Shown: positions 53,049 to 62,949, numbered from the stretch's first letter. The stretch is DNA of 64,000 nt from Pedobacter hiemivivus (GCF_004331685.1 NZ_SJSM01000023.1:19057-83056), one strand, 5' to 3'. The notes: generated by a model not told the origin, from the letters alone. A program made the numbers and translations.

Positions 53049-56000
53049 ATGTTTGGCAAATTTATACAAAGGCCCGTCCTTTCTATAGTGATATCGCTTA
53101 TAATTTTGTTTCTGGGTGGATTGGCCATCACTTACCTTCCTGTAACCCAGTTTCCTTCAATTTCTCCGCCTAAAGTAAACATTACCGCAGAATATCCGGG
53201 CGCAAACAATGAGTTGCTGATTAAGTCGGTTGTAATTCCGCTTGAGCGCGCACTTAATGGCGTACCGGGAATGAAATACATCGCTTCTGATGCCGGTAAT
53301 GATGGCGAGGCAACCATTCAAGTGGTATTTAACCTTGGAACGGATCCGAATCAGGCTTCACTCAACGTACAAAACCGGGTAGCTGCCGTAACGAATAAGC
53401 TGCCACCTCTGGTGGTTCGAGAGGGCGTTAAGATCAGTCGTGAAGAATCGAATATGTTGATGTACATTAATTTGTATAGCAAGGATCCTAAGATGAATGA
53501 AAACTTCCTGTACAACTTTGCCGACATCAATTTACTTTCGGAATTGAAAAGGGTAGATGGGGTTGGTTTTGCTGATATTTTAGGTAACCGTGAATATGCC
53601 ATGCGTATTTGGTTAAAGCCAGATCGTATGCAAGCTTATAACATTTCTGCTGATGAAGTGATGAAGTCCCTTGATGAGCAGAGCTTGGAAGCGTCGCCGG
53701 GAAAAACCGGTGAAAGTTCTGGTAAACGTTCACAATCATTTGAATATGTGTTAAAATATCCGGGGAGGTTTAGTACCAAAGATGGATATGAAAATATCGT
53801 ACTACGGGCAAATCCCAAAGGTGAATTGCTGCGGTTGAAAGATGTTGCGGATATTGAATTTGGCAGTTCGATGTATGACCTGTACTCAAATTTAAATGGA
53901 AAATCTTCTGCTGCAATTGTATTAAAACAATCGTACGGTAGTAATGCAAGTCAGGTTATTAAAGATGTTAAAGCAAAAATGGCTGAAATTAAAGAAAGTT
54001 CTTTTCCAAAAGGACTGGATTATGAAATCAGTTATGATGTGTCTAAGTTTCTTGATGCTTCGATTGAAAAGGTAATACATACATTAATAGAAGCCTTTAT
54101 TCTGGTAGGATTGGTGGTATTTCTGTTCCTTGGCGATTGGCGCTCGACTGTAATTCCGGCTATTGCAGTTCCGGTATCTCTTATAGGAACATTTGTATTT
54201 ATGCAGTTTTTTGGCATAACACTTAACCTGATTACCTTATTTGCCTTGGTTTTGGCCATTGGAGTTGTGGTAGATGACGCGATTGTAGTGATTGAGGCCG
54301 TACACGCGAAAATGGATAGTAAGCCGAAGTTGTCGCCATTAAAGGCTACGCAACAAGCCATGAAAGAGATTAGCGGTGCCATTATTGCGATTACCTTTTT
54401 AATGGCCTCCGTTTTTATTCCAGTTACTTTCATGTCTGGACCTGTGGGTATTTTTTACAGACAGTTTTCTATAACCATGGCTACGGCAATTATCCTTTCT
54501 GGTGTAGTGGCGCTTACACTTACACCGGCATTGTGTGCTATCATGTTAAAAAACAATCACGGTAAAAAGAAAAAGGAAACGGGGGTAGATAAATTTCTGG
54601 GTGGTTTTAACCGTTGGTTTGGTAGGCTGACTGGACAATACAGTAACCTGCTGAGTAAGGTTGTTAGTCGCCGTATACTTACATTTGGCGTTTTGATAGC
54701 CTTCTGTTTTGGTATCTGGATTTTAAGCGGAAGCGCGCCAACTGGTTTTATTCCAAATGAAGACCAGGGGATGGTTTACGCTATTATTCAGACTCCTCCG
54801 GGTTCTACGTTGGAGCGGTCAAATGAGATTGCAGAAAAGCTGCAAGAAGTTTCGAAACATATTGAAGGTATAAAATCGGTCTCTTCTTTGGCCGGATATG
54901 AAATTCTTACAGAAGGTACAGGTGCAAATTCAGGAACCTGTTTGATCAACCTTAAAGAATGGTCTGAGCGTAAAAACTCTGCTCAGGATGTGATAGAGGA
55001 ATTGGAGAAAGAGGCCAAATCAATTCCAGGCGCCACTATTGAATTTTTTACTCCGCCAGCGGTGCCCGGATATGGAGCTGCAGGAGGTTTTGAGCTGTGC
55101 CTTTTGGATAAAGCGGGTAGTGGCGACTATAAAAAGATGGAAACAGTAAGTAGGGATTTCGTAAAAGAATTGAATAAACGGCCTGAACTGGCCTCGGTAT
55201 TTACCTTTTACAGTGCTAGTTTTCCGCAATATATGTTGCGTATAGACAATGATATTGCCCAGCAAAAAGGGGTAACGATAGATAATGCGATGAGCACACT
55301 CTCAACCTTTGTTGGTAGTAATTACGAAACCAGTTTTATCAAATATGACAGGCAGTACAAAGTAATGGTGCAGGCATTGCCGCAGTATCGTGCCTTGCCT
55401 AAAGATATTTTGAAGCTGTCTGTTAAAAATAGTCGTGATGAAATGGTTCCATTTTCTGCTTTTATGCGAATGGAAAAGGTTTATGGTTTGTCGGAAATTA
55501 CTCGACACAATATGTACAATGCTGCCGAAATTAGTGGACAGGCAGCACCAGGGTATAGTTCTGGTGAGGCAATTAAGGCGATCACTGAAGTTGCAAAAGA
55601 AAAATTACCTAGAGGATTTGGTATTGATTGGGCTGGGATTTCTAAGGATGAAGTATCGAGAGGTAATGAAGCCATTTATATTTTTATCATCTGTTTGGGT
55701 TTCGTTTACCTTGTGCTTGCTGCACAGTATGAGAGTTTTATACTGCCACTTTCGGTAATTCTATCTTTGCCAGCTGGACTTTTCGGTGCATTCCTCTTCC
55801 TTCAAGTTCTTGGCTTGGAGAATAACATTTATGCCCAGGTTGCGATGGTTATGCTGATTGGACTGCTTGGAAAAAATGCGGTGCTTATTGTCGAATTTGC
55901 AGCACAGCGCCATAGTCAGGGTGTATCGGTATTAGAGGCTGCCCTTGAAGGCGCCAAAGTCCGTTTTCGTCCGATTCTGATGACCTCATTTGCATTTATT

Positions 56001-56225
56001 GCCGGCCTAATTCCATTGATGATCGCTACGGGACCAGGGAAAATTGGCAATAGAACAATTGGCTCAGCAGCAGCAGGGGGGATGCTATTTGGAACCATTT
56101 TCGGAGTGGTAATTATACCTGGTTTATATTTTGTTTTTGGCAAAATAGCAGAAAAACATAAGCTCATAAAAATTGAAGAAGAACGTCCGTTAACTGAAGA
56201 AATTGAACACAATGTTAAAAAATAG
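53049..56225 (+). CDS. RND multidrug efflux transporter (AcrB/HAE1 family)
   Basis: 1,058 residues: twelve membrane helices with two large periplasmic loops. Proton-relay Asp409-Asp410 lie in helix 4 (VVVDDAIVV) and the helix 10 Lys sits in GLLGKNAVLIVEFA. The pore region FPSISPPKVNITAEYPGANNE is typical HAE1. It exports drugs or detergents by proton antiport with the neighbouring adaptor and channel. The stop overlaps the start of the next gene by 14 bases. Confidence 0.95.
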   Translation: MFGKFIQRPVLSIVISLIILFLGGLAITYLPVTQFPSISPPKVNITAEYPGANNELLIKSVVIPLERALNGVPGMKYIASDAGNDGEATIQVVFNLGTDPNQASLNVQNRVAAVTNKLPPLVVREGVKISREESNMLMYINLYSKDPKMNENFLYNFADINLLSELKRVDGVGFADILGNREYAMRIWLKPDRMQAYNISADEVMKSLDEQSLEASPGKTGESSGKRSQSFEYVLKYPGRFSTKDGYENIVLRANPKGELLRLKDVADIEFGSSMYDLYSNLNGKSSAAIVLKQSYGSNASQVIKDVKAKMAEIKESSFPKGLDYEISYDVSKFLDASIEKVIHTLIEAFILVGLVVFLFLGDWRSTVIPAIAVPVSLIGTFVFMQFFGITLNLITLFALVLAIGVVVDDAIVVIEAVHAKMDSKPKLSPLKATQQAMKEISGAIIAITFLMASVFIPVTFMSGPVGIFYRQFSITMATAIILSGVVALTLTPALCAIMLKNNHGKKKKETGVDKFLGGFNRWFGRLTGQYSNLLSKVVSRRILTFGVLIAFCFGIWILSGSAPTGFIPNEDQGMVYAIIQTPPGSTLERSNEIAEKLQEVSKHIEGIKSVSSLAGYEILTEGTGANSGTCLINLKEWSERKNSAQDVIEELEKEAKSIPGATIEFFTPPAVPGYGAAGGFELCLLDKAGSGDYKKMETVSRDFVKELNKRPELASVFTFYSASFPQYMLRIDNDIAQQKGVTIDNAMSTLSTFVGSNYETSFIKYDRQYKVMVQALPQYRALPKDILKLSVKNSRDEMVPFSAFMRMEKVYGLSEITRHNMYNAAEISGQAAPGYSSGEAIKAITEVAKEKLPRGFGIDWAGISKDEVSRGNEAIYIFIICLGFVYLVLAAQYESFILPLSVILSLPAGLFGAFLFLQVLGLENNIYAQVAMVMLIGLLGKNAVLIVEFAAQRHSQGVSVLEAALEGAKVRFRPILMTSFAFIAGLIPLMIATGPGKIGNRTIGSAAAGGMLFGTIFGVVIIPGLYFVFGKIAEKHKLIKIEEERPLTEEIEHNVKK

Positions 56226-57645
56226 TATATATAAAAGTATTGGCTTTGTCTTGATCTGCGCTGCTTACACGGCCTGTAAATTGCCAGAGGTAGCTCAGCG
56301 TTCGGAAAATAAACAGGTTCCTTTAAATTTTGCCGGATCTGTAGATACATTAAACAGTTCCCATGTTAAATGGTCCGAATTTTTTAAGGATCAATATTTA
56401 GTGAATTTGATTGATACTGCCCTAAAGAACAATCAAGAATTGAATATTACTCTTCAGGAAATTGAAATTGCCAGAAATGAAATCAGGATAAAAAAGGGGG
56501 AGCTCTTACCTGGTGTAAACTATAAGCTTGGTGCAGGAATTGAAAAAGTTGGCCGTTATACAAGTTCTGGTGCCGGCGATGCTTCAACAGATATTACACC
56601 AGGCAGGGAAGTGCCAGATCCACTGGCTGACTACAATTTTGGCTTACAAGCCAGTTGGGAAGCTGACATCTGGCACAAACTACGTAATGGTAAACAGGCG
56701 GCTGTAAACCGTTATTTGTCTACTGTAGAAGGTAAGCATTTTGTGATCAGCAACCTGATTGCCGAAATTGCTAATTCTTATTATGAGTTGTTGGCTCAGG
56801 ACAATGAGTTGGAAATTGTAAGAAAAAATATCGATTTGCAAAACAATGCCTTGGAATTGATGAAGGTGCAAAAGCAAGCTACTCGGGTGACTGAATTGGC
56901 TGTACGGAAATTTGAAGCTGAAGTTTTGAACTCCAAAAGTCTAGAATTTGAGATTCAGCAAAAGGTAACTGAAACAGAGAATCGAATCAATTTATTACTT
57001 GGGCGCTATCCACAGGAGATTGCAAGGGATAAAGGTAAATTTGCAGACTTGGTTCCTCCTGTAGTTCAGGCTGGAATTCCGGCTCAGTTGTTGTCTAACC
57101 GCCCGGATATTAAAAAGGCCGAGTTTGAATTGACGGCTGCTAAGCTTGATGTTAAAATTGCCAAAGCACAATTCTATCCTTCACTAGGTATCTCAGCTAA
57201 TCTCGGTTTTCAGGCTTTTAATCCTGCTTACCTGATTAGAATACCAGAATCCTTAGCATATTCACTGGCAGGCGATCTGGTAGGACCACTCATCAACAGG
57301 AATGGAATCAAGGCTGAGTATCTAAACGCCAATGCCAGGCAGCTGCAGGCTGTTTATAATTATGAACGCAGCATTTTAACTGGTTATCTGGAGGTCGCTA
57401 ACCAGTTATCCGGGATCAGTAATTTGCAGAAAAGCTATGAGCTAAAAGCTAAACAGGTTCAGGCGCTTACCCAATCTATCGAAATTTCTAACGATCTGTT
57501 TAAATCGGCAAGGGCCGACTATTTTGAAGTGTTGATGACACAACGTGATGCGCTTCAATCCAGGTTAGAATTGATTGAAACCAAAAAACAGCAGCTAAAT
57601 GCTGTTGTAAATATTTACCGTGCACTGGGAGGTGGTTGGAATTAA
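56212..57645 (+). CDS. RND outer-membrane lipoprotein channel (OprM/NodT-like)
   Basis: 477 residues from the ATG at 56212, which overlaps acrB by 14 bases; a TTG at 56203 is less likely. Lipobox with Cys22 (AAYTACKLPE). Outer-membrane-efflux repeats: LNITLQEIEIARNEIRIKKGELLPGVNY and NRPDIKKAEFELTAAKLDVKIAKAQFYPSL, the second being the usual OprM signature. Completes the tripartite RND pump and is followed by a very strong terminator. Confidence 0.92.
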   Translation: MLKNSIYKSIGFVLICAAYTACKLPEVAQRSENKQVPLNFAGSVDTLNSSHVKWSEFFKDQYLVNLIDTALKNNQELNITLQEIEIARNEIRIKKGELLPGVNYKLGAGIEKVGRYTSSGAGDASTDITPGREVPDPLADYNFGLQASWEADIWHKLRNGKQAAVNRYLSTVEGKHFVISNLIAEIANSYYELLAQDNELEIVRKNIDLQNNALELMKVQKQATRVTELAVRKFEAEVLNSKSLEFEIQQKVTETENRINLLLGRYPQEIARDKGKFADLVPPVVQAGIPAQLLSNRPDIKKAEFELTAAKLDVKIAKAQFYPSLGISANLGFQAFNPAYLIRIPESLAYSLAGDLVGPLINRNGIKAEYLNANARQLQAVYNYERSILTGYLEVANQLSGISNLQKSYELKAKQVQALTQSIEISNDLFKSARADYFEVLMTQRDALQSRLELIETKKQQLNAVVNIYRALGGGWN

Positions 57646-57680
57646 TTTACTTTTACGTTGTTTTGCCATAGTGTAAACAA

Positions 57681-57717
57681 AAAAGCGACTGATTATTTTA
57701 AATAATCAGTCGCTTTT
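57681..57717 (+). terminator. intrinsic terminator of the RND operon
   Basis: A perfect 17-bp stem (57681-57697 with 57701-57717), 3-base loop, A-run before and T-run at the end. Confidence 0.88.
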
Positions 57718-57870
57718 ATATTAAGAATAATCGTATCTTACCATAAGAGTTCATGTCAGGAGATCCCCGTAACTTGCGCATCTCCATTTCAAAATTCAAA
57801 TCTTTTTCGAGTGTTAATTAGACTGGTGGTCCCGCTCTTAATAATGTCGTACCCAAGCCGACTCTCGTAC

Positions 57871-57892
57871 GGACCTGGTTCGGACCTTGTTC
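57871..57892. repeat. two-copy 11-base direct repeat
   Basis: GGACCTGGTTC and GGACCTTGTTC are adjacent, differing at one base, in a locally GC-richer patch. Confidence 0.6.
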
Positions 57893-58086
57893 GGTAAATT
57901 GCAATCCAGAGTAGCCTCCAAGTAATAGTCAAGTAAAGCCATAGAAGCACTTGCATACCAACTCAATTTCGAGTTCGGTAAAAGCTGAAAAAAATATTAT
58001 TTAAAGAAAACAGTATCTACATTAATATGTTATAATATAAAACTTGTCAATTATTTAGGTTTTAGTCATCTCTAACTATTGAACAA

Positions 58087-60774
58087 ATGTCTGATAAATC
58101 GTCTCACGCGCTTCCCATGCTTACGGATGAAGAATTGCAGGAACTGGCAGTATTTAATGATACAGTAACTCCCTATCCTAGGTATAAAACCCTAAATATC
58201 ATTTTTGAAGAACAAGCGTTGAAAACTCCGGATCATGTAGCCTTGCAGTTGGGGAGTAAATTGTTGACCTATAAAGAGCTAAATGATAAGTCTAATCAAC
58301 TGGCAAGACACATTGTTGAATTAGGTGTAAAACCTGGTGATAACATAGGCTTACTGACTGCACGGAACTTTGAAATGATTATAGGTATGTATGCGATACT
58401 TAAAGCTGGGGGAGCCTATGTACCTGTTGATCCTGAATACCCCATCGAAAGGCAACAATACATCCTTTCGGATGCTGCGGTAGGCTTATTGGTCACAGAC
58501 ACTACCTATCCGATAAATGCGTTGATGCCCGACTTGAGATCTTTAGCTGTCAGCACAGTAGCATTTGAGAAATACAGCGCGAGCAATCTAAATTTATCCA
58601 TTGATAGTCGACAACTGGCTTATACGATTTATACCTCGGGTTCAACGGGTAAACCTAAGGGGGTAATGATTGAGCATCATTCAGCCGTAAACCTGGTTCT
58701 ATGGGTAAACAATCGTTTTAACATTGGATCGGATGATCGTCTGCTTTTCATCACCTCTATGTGTTTTGATCTTTCTGTTTATGATGTATTTGGAATTTTA
58801 GCTGCCGGTGGGTCATTGGTGATTGCAGCGCAGGCACAGGTAAATGATTTGAATGAATTACTGCACATGCTGCAACATTACCAGATTACCTTTTGGGACT
58901 CTGTACCTTCTACACTTGATTATCTGGTTAGAGAATTGGAGTCAACGAACACTGAGTATAGACAGCATCATTTAAGGTTGGTGTTTTTAAGCGGCGACTG
59001 GATACCCTTGAGCTTGCCTGATAGAATTAAACAATTTTTTCCTTCAGCTAATGTAATTAGTTTGGGTGGTGCTACAGAAGCTACCGTATGGTCAAATTAT
59101 TTCCCAGTCGAAAAAGTAGAAGCCAATTGGAAAAGTATTCCCTATGGTAAGCCTATTGCGAATAACTTCTTTTATATCTTGAATGACCAGTTGCAACCTG
59201 TGCCTAGTGGTGAGGTAGGCGAATTATTCATTGGTGGCGTAGGTGTAGCCCGTGGCTATGCAAATAATGCTGAAAAAACTGCAGCCGCTTTCTTGGCCGA
59301 TCCCTTTAATAAGAACGATGGTGGTAGGATGTATCGGACAGGGGACCAGGGGCTGATGTTGCCAGGAATGAACATGGAGTTTATCGGTAGAAAAGATGAT
59401 CAGGTTAAAATCCACGGATTTAGAGTGGAGCTTGGCGAAATTGAGTATTTATTGAATCAATATGCGTATGTAAAAAGTGCTGTAGTATTGGCAAAAAAGA
59501 ATAATAATGGCCAGAAGGATTTGATTGGTTTTATAGTTCCTATTGATAAATTCGATAAAGAAGCGGTCATAGCTGATTTAAAACTCAGTTTGCCAGATTA
59601 TATGATTCCTGCGATATGGATAGCTGTGCAAAAATTCCCCCTCAATATTAATGGTAAAATTGATAGGAAAGCTTTATTGGATATGGAAATTCCAGCCGAT
59701 GTTTCTCGATTACATACCAAGGCTGTTACCCCACTAGAAAAAACAATGGCTTGCATTTGGGAAGAGGTATTTGACATAGAAAATATTGGTGTTGAAGATA
59801 ATTTCTTTGAACTTGGCGGCCACTCCCTTATGGCGCTTCAGATTATGTCTCATTTTGAAAGGGATACAGGGCTAAAACTCCCTGCGGTCAGGTTATTTAA
59901 ATACCCAACTATTTTATCTTTACTGGCCTCTATAAGTGATGCGGATGAGGTGAAGAAATCTGAATCACTTATTCCTATCAAACCTACAGGAAGTAAGATG
60001 CCTTTATATATCATACATGGAGATGGCCTCTATGTATTGAGTTTTAAAGATCTGGCAAAATATGTAGATGATGAGCAGCCATTGTATGGCCTACAGCCTG
60101 CAGACTTGAATGGTGTGAATCAAAATATTAAAACCATGGCTGATATCGCGGGCCATTACGTGGATGAAATTATAGATCACAATCCGAATGGCCCTTATGC
60201 CATAGCTGGTTATTCTTTTGGGGGCTATGTGGCGATCGAAATGGCCAGGCAGTTGGCCGCCCTCGGAAAAGAAGTAAAGATGCTTGGGATTTTTGATACG
60301 GATGCAGAAAATGTCTTTTACAATAAGTCATGGCGCGTAAAGCTCGCAAGGAAAATTAAACGTCAAGTCCCTAAGTTGCTCTGGATTTTAAAATCGTTTA
60401 TTAAAGAACCTTTCAACACCTTAAGTTACCAGTATAATTTGTTCGTAAAAAGGATGCATGAGCTTTTTTATAAGTTGGGTTTAGAAAAGGATCCAAAAAA
60501 CGAAGGCGTTTACAGCCATATCAATGCGATTAACCAAAAACATCAGGAGGCTTTTAAGGCCTATAATATGGAGTCATTTAACAATAAGATCTACCTTTTT
60601 AAAGCTGAAAAACGGGTCTATTTTGTAGATGATTTTAAATACCTAGGTTGGAATAAGTATGCAAAAAATGGAGTGAAAGTTTTTGATGTCCCAGGAGATC
60701 ATGCCACAATGCTACACCAGCCTAATGTGCGTGAATTTGGGGAAAAACTACAGGAGGCTTTAAATAATTGTTAA
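58087..60774 (+). CDS. single-module NRPS: adenylation-carrier-thioesterase
   Basis: 895 residues, no condensation domain. Adenylation domain about 35-535: ATP loop YTSGSTGKPKGV (182-193), FDLSVYDVFG (227-236), SLGGATEATVW (325-335), YRTGD (416-420) and INGKIDRKAL with Lys524. Carrier domain about 545-615 with phosphopantetheine Ser580 (LGGHS). Thioesterase about 635-895 with Ser710 (GYSFGG) and C-terminal His in PGDHATM. Asp228 is kept, so the substrate should be an alpha-amino acid; read by eye, the code DLYDFSLVWK is closest to cysteine (DLYNLSLIWK). A GNAT gene follows by 22 bases. Product unknown. It would need a phosphopantetheinyl transferase from elsewhere. Confidence 0.9.
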   Translation: MSDKSSHALPMLTDEELQELAVFNDTVTPYPRYKTLNIIFEEQALKTPDHVALQLGSKLLTYKELNDKSNQLARHIVELGVKPGDNIGLLTARNFEMIIGMYAILKAGGAYVPVDPEYPIERQQYILSDAAVGLLVTDTTYPINALMPDLRSLAVSTVAFEKYSASNLNLSIDSRQLAYTIYTSGSTGKPKGVMIEHHSAVNLVLWVNNRFNIGSDDRLLFITSMCFDLSVYDVFGILAAGGSLVIAAQAQVNDLNELLHMLQHYQITFWDSVPSTLDYLVRELESTNTEYRQHHLRLVFLSGDWIPLSLPDRIKQFFPSANVISLGGATEATVWSNYFPVEKVEANWKSIPYGKPIANNFFYILNDQLQPVPSGEVGELFIGGVGVARGYANNAEKTAAAFLADPFNKNDGGRMYRTGDQGLMLPGMNMEFIGRKDDQVKIHGFRVELGEIEYLLNQYAYVKSAVVLAKKNNNGQKDLIGFIVPIDKFDKEAVIADLKLSLPDYMIPAIWIAVQKFPLNINGKIDRKALLDMEIPADVSRLHTKAVTPLEKTMACIWEEVFDIENIGVEDNFFELGGHSLMALQIMSHFERDTGLKLPAVRLFKYPTILSLLASISDADEVKKSESLIPIKPTGSKMPLYIIHGDGLYVLSFKDLAKYVDDEQPLYGLQPADLNGVNQNIKTMADIAGHYVDEIIDHNPNGPYAIAGYSFGGYVAIEMARQLAALGKEVKMLGIFDTDAENVFYNKSWRVKLARKIKRQVPKLLWILKSFIKEPFNTLSYQYNLFVKRMHELFYKLGLEKDPKNEGVYSHINAINQKHQEAFKAYNMESFNNKIYLFKAEKRVYFVDDFKYLGWNKYAKNGVKVFDVPGDHATMLHQPNVREFGEKLQEALNNC

Positions 60775-60796
60775 TTGATTACCTTAAACTGAGGCG

Positions 60797-61237
60797 ATGA
60801 CTATCCAGGCAGTAACAGAAAAAGATATTGAAAATTGCGCAAAGGTATTTGTTCAGACCTATAATGAGGCGCCCTGGAATTATCATTGGGAATTTAAGGA
60901 TGCTTTAAAGTATTTAGCTGAATACTATTCTTCGCCTCAATTTAAGGGCTTTCTTTTATATGATAATGATGTTTTTGCAGGTGCGATGTTTGCCCATACG
61001 AAAACATGGTGGACGGGCGTACAACTTTATATTGATGAGTTGTTTATTGCCCCGGATTCGCAAAAGAAAGGATACGGCAGAACTTTGATGAGGTATGCGG
61101 AGCAGTATGCGCTGGAAAATGGTTTAGGTACGATCACTTTAATGACCCATAAGTTTATGCCCTCAATGAAATTCTATGAAGGTATTGACTTTATGCACGC
61201 TCAACCGCTGGTTGTTTTATTTAAGCCCCTTTTGTAA
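60797..61237 (+). CDS. GNAT-family N-acetyltransferase
   Basis: 146 residues with the GNAT acetyl-CoA motif (IDELFIAPDSQKKGYGRTLM, the QxxGxG turn) and the C-terminal FYEGIDF strand. It starts 22 bases after the NRPS stop, so it is probably co-transcribed and might acetylate the NRPS product, but this is inference. The 3' end overlaps the convergent amidohydrolase gene by 37 bases. Confidence 0.85.
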   Translation: MTIQAVTEKDIENCAKVFVQTYNEAPWNYHWEFKDALKYLAEYYSSPQFKGFLLYDNDVFAGAMFAHTKTWWTGVQLYIDELFIAPDSQKKGYGRTLMRYAEQYALENGLGTITLMTHKFMPSMKFYEGIDFMHAQPLVVLFKPLL

Positions 61238-62949
61238 ACGGATTTCCCTTCTTTTATGGTTTCCATTACCTTAATCTCTCTTATTTTTTCGGGATTTATA
61301 GTTAATGGATCTTGATCCAGAATTACCATGTCGGCAAGCTTGCCAACTTTTAGTGATCCTTTAGAGTCTTCTTCATGATATTGATACGCTGCGTTGATGG
61401 TTATCGCTTTAAGCGCTTCTATCGGCTTAATTCTTTCATTTGGACCAAGTATTCTTCCTGAACGTGTTTTTCTGTTTACGGCCGAATATACAGCTGTGAG
61501 GAGATCGGGAGGGGTAACTGGTGAGTCATGATGCATGGTGAAAAGTATACCCGCTTTTAGTGCAGAATTTGCAGGACTAATAAAAGCTGCTCTTTCGGGA
61601 CCAAATACGCTCGAATAATGCCAGTCTCCCCATAAATAAACATGCGTTGAGAAATACGAAGGAATCACACCAATGTCTTTTATTTTTTGGATATGGTCTG
61701 GTCGACTATTCTGAACGTGAATTAATGTTGCTCGCAGTTCAGGTTTATAGATGCCTTCATTTTTTAATTTCTTAATTACTCTAATTGCCTGATCTATAGC
61801 TGCATCGCCATTCACATGGAGTTGTGCGGTTATGCCGTTTGAAAAAAGTATTTTTAAGTCATTATATAAAACCGAATCCGCAAATATTGGGAATCCTTTG
61901 TAATCCGGTCCCTGGCCTGCAGGCGGAACAAGGTATGGTATAGTTAACCATGCTGTTTTGCCCTGAGGTGATCCATCGTCAGAGAACTTGAAACCACCTA
62001 GTTTTAAACGGTTATTATACTTCATATATTCCGGTTTAAATTTGTCAAATTCTTTCTTGAAATATTCAAAATCAGGAAAATAAACAAGATCAGCTTTTAA
62101 CAATTTTCTGTCTGCCGCTTCTTTTAAAAGCGCAACACTTTCGCCCATTGTTCTGCCGTCACACATGGTAGTTTGGCCATAGCTTAGCCATTCGTCCTGG
62201 GCTATCATCAGGTTTTTCATGGATTGAGTTAGATTATTCCCTTGGTCTTTACTCATTTTTTTAGTTAGTGTAAGCAACGCTGTAAAACATGCATTCTCCT
62301 CTAATTTTCCATTTAATTTTCCTGTTTTCTGGTCGCGGCCGTAATGTCCACCAGCGGGATCTTTAGGATTTTCATCAATGCCAACGAACTTAAGCATGGC
62401 TGAATTTGCAACGGCTGCATGCCCTGATGCATGTATTGCAATGATTGGGTTGGTTTCGCTAATGGCATCCAGTTCCTGGCGCGTTGGATGTCTGTGCTCT
62501 ACCATAATTGCATCATCATAGCCATTGCCAATAAGGGGTATTCCTGCTGGGATTTTATGGTCTTTGGTATACTTCTTTATCGTGTTTTGTAAATCAGGAA
62601 TAGAGTTTACAGTGCCATATGGGGTTGGAGATAAGTCGATAGCCTGAATCATTCCTGCACGGGAAGTAATGTGACCATGAGCATCTATAAAACCGGGTAA
62701 AAGTGTTTCGCCTTTAAGGTCGTATGTTTTTGTTGAATCCCCCTGATATTCGTCGGCTTCGGATTTTTTTCCAGTAAATATGATTTTTCCGTCTTTCACA
62801 GCAACAGCTTCCACAGTAGGACTAGCATCTTCCATGGTTATAATTGTTCCCCCAAAATATATGGCATCAGCCTTGTCTTTCTTTGTTTTGTTTTGACAGC
62901 CAAAAAGGAAAATGGCAACGATAAGCGGTAGATAGAAGCTTATTCTCAT
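61201..62949 (-). CDS. amidohydrolase lipoprotein (YtcJ-like)
   Basis: 582 residues, lipoprotein Cys18 (IFLFGCQNK). Metal-dependent hydrolase of the amidohydrolase-3 family: FIDAHGH (His91, His93) in strand 1 of the barrel, later HGDA-like HVNGDAAID and HHDSPVTPPD. The composite beta-sandwich domain is split between both ends (LADMVILDQDPL). Family members hydrolyse N-acyl or cyclic amide compounds; the substrate is not known. Likely envelope-anchored. Single gene, convergent with the GNAT gene. Confidence 0.87.
   Translation of the reverse strand: MRISFYLPLIVAIFLFGCQNKTKKDKADAIYFGGTIITMEDASPTVEAVAVKDGKIIFTGKKSEADEYQGDSTKTYDLKGETLLPGFIDAHGHITSRAGMIQAIDLSPTPYGTVNSIPDLQNTIKKYTKDHKIPAGIPLIGNGYDDAIMVEHRHPTRQELDAISETNPIIAIHASGHAAVANSAMLKFVGIDENPKDPAGGHYGRDQKTGKLNGKLEENACFTALLTLTKKMSKDQGNNLTQSMKNLMIAQDEWLSYGQTTMCDGRTMGESVALLKEAADRKLLKADLVYFPDFEYFKKEFDKFKPEYMKYNNRLKLGGFKFSDDGSPQGKTAWLTIPYLVPPAGQGPDYKGFPIFADSVLYNDLKILFSNGITAQLHVNGDAAIDQAIRVIKKLKNEGIYKPELRATLIHVQNSRPDHIQKIKDIGVIPSYFSTHVYLWGDWHYSSVFGPERAAFISPANSALKAGILFTMHHDSPVTPPDLLTAVYSAVNRKTRSGRILGPNERIKPIEALKAITINAAYQYHEEDSKGSLKVGKLADMVILDQDPLTINPEKIREIKVMETIKEGKSVYKRGLNKTTSG

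Larger units (their letters stand above)
57646..58086. other. long non-coding tract with protein-like reverse frame
   Basis: Apart from the terminator at 57681-57717 there is no standard gene. On the minus strand an open, methionine-poor frame ends at a TAA at 57840-57838 and reads through SWYASASMALLDYYLEAT and NLPNKVRTRSVRES; another frame just beyond ends with EMRKLRGSPDMNSYGKIR. An 11-base direct repeat lies at 57871-57892. It may be a dispersed repeat or a decayed mobile element. Confidence 0.4.

Noticed and set aside
57871..57892. CRISPR-like repeat
   Set aside because: Two adjacent 11-base units without spacers and no cas genes in the window.
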